A DNA stretch of 6,731 bases from CAXBDP01 sp964598395 (GTDB lineage Bacteria > Bacteroidota > Bacteroidia > Cytophagales > Cyclobacteriaceae). Numbering within the stretch: the first letter of the stretch is position 1; each line of letters opens with the position of its first letter. The position numbers and the translations under genes are program-made. This document shows, in pieces, positions 6,561 through 6,731 of this stretch. The DNA is taken from the NCBI GenBank assembly GCA_964598395.1, contig CAZRBW010000091.1:1-6731 (forward strand). Reading direction: 5' to 3'. The notes under the pieces are model-generated. The model ran no database searches, was not told where the DNA came from, and saw nothing but the letters and a program-made list of their open reading frames with translations.

Positions 6561-6731
6561 CTAGAATTTCATCTTTTGAAGAAGCATTATAGGCATCAAC
6601 TTTACGATAAGCATTAAAATTGCCCAATACTTGGGCACGTACACTATTGGTTTTCCCCTCTCAATCGTTGCAACAATGCTGTGCGCCACCTTATCAGGTC
6701 TACTGACAAGAAGCTTTGGCATCGATCGACC
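6561..6731 (-). CDS. Short-chain dehydrogenase/reductase, DprE2-like, C-terminal fragment (5' end beyond the window)
   Basis: The minus strand reads 56 codons without interruption from the right edge to a TAG at 6563-6561. The encoded tail has the pattern of the C terminus of SDR enzymes like DprE2: MPKLLVSRPDKVAHSIVATI (where DprE2-type proteins carry the segment after the substrate loop), then a basic turn ERGKP, the strand IVYVPKYW, and an amphipathic hydrophobic helix ILMLIVKLMP ending in a short basic tail (QKMKF). DprE2 reduces the keto intermediate in the epimerisation of polyprenyl-phosphoryl ribose to arabinose. The catalytic Tyr-xxx-Lys and the NAD(P)-binding Gly motif are outside the window, so activity cannot be confirmed and other SDRs with a similar tail remain possible. 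It ends one base from the stop of the convergent membrane gene. Confidence 0.72.
   Translation of the reverse strand, partial: GRSMPKLLVSRPDKVAHSIVATIERGKPIVYVPKYWAILMLIVKLMPIMLLQKMKF
6621..6637. other. Perfect 7-bp hairpin inside the dehydrogenase coding end
   Basis: TGCCCAA (6621-6627) and TTGGGCA (6631-6637) form a perfect stem around a three-base loop. It lies 62 bases beyond the stop of the plus-strand membrane gene, where a terminator for that gene would have to be, because the one-base gap leaves no room. On the plus strand no T run follows, so it is not a standard intrinsic terminator there. On the minus strand it is followed by ATTTTAAT, which would place a weak terminator-like structure inside the dehydrogenase gene. 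It may simply reflect the codons for V-P-K-Y-W. Confidence 0.3.

Noticed and set aside
1..6731. CRISPR array, insertion sequence or toxin-antitoxin module
   Set aside because: No regularly spaced repeats, no transposase motifs or terminal inverted repeats, and no small gene pair of that type is visible on either strand.

Overview
The window is a bacterial surface-glycan locus. The gene types (two GT-C-type membrane glycosyltransferases, a GtrB/DPM1-like lipid-linked sugar synthase, a WcaA-like GT2 enzyme, and the end of a DprE2-like short-chain dehydrogenase) suggest a Gram-negative envelope, but this is inference and no species can be named. Sampled 60-base lines give about 40-50% G+C for most genes, with one strong exception described below.

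Layout. Bases 1-53 hold most of a tRNA-Phe (anticodon GAA) on the minus strand, cut by the left edge. A tight minus-strand operon follows, transcribed from about 5187 down to 99: a polyprenyl-phosphate sugar synthase (4210-5187), two paralogous GT-C-like membrane proteins (2539-4209 and 905-2542), and a soluble GT2 glycosyltransferase (99-908). All three gene junctions abut or overlap (TAA directly followed by ATG, GTGA/TGATG, ATGA), so translational coupling is likely. A 118-bp divergent intergenic region (5188-5305) with dyad symmetry separates this operon from a plus-strand membrane protein of unknown function (5306-6559). That gene converges, with a single base between stop codons, on the end of a minus-strand short-chain dehydrogenase running off the right edge (6561-6731).

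Likely working model (inference). The GtrB-like enzyme charges a polyprenyl phosphate with a sugar on the cytoplasmic face. A flippase not present in the window turns the carrier over. The paralogous GT-C enzymes then transfer the sugar to a periplasmic acceptor such as O-antigen, lipid A, capsule or a protein. The GT2 enzyme would add a sugar in the cytoplasm to the growing glycan. The DprE2-like dehydrogenase hints at a second lipid-linked donor, possibly an arabinofuranosyl-type sugar, made by genes beyond the right edge.

Most unusual points: the tandem pair of GT-C paralogues next to one donor synthase; the oppositely oriented membrane gene whose central 660 bp is only about 26% G+C while its two ends are about 40-42%; and the gene-start dyads in the divergent promoter region. 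Nothing here is proven to be a new system. The best candidate for novelty is the pair of GT-C paralogues together with the unnamed GGFVRRGL-motif membrane protein.
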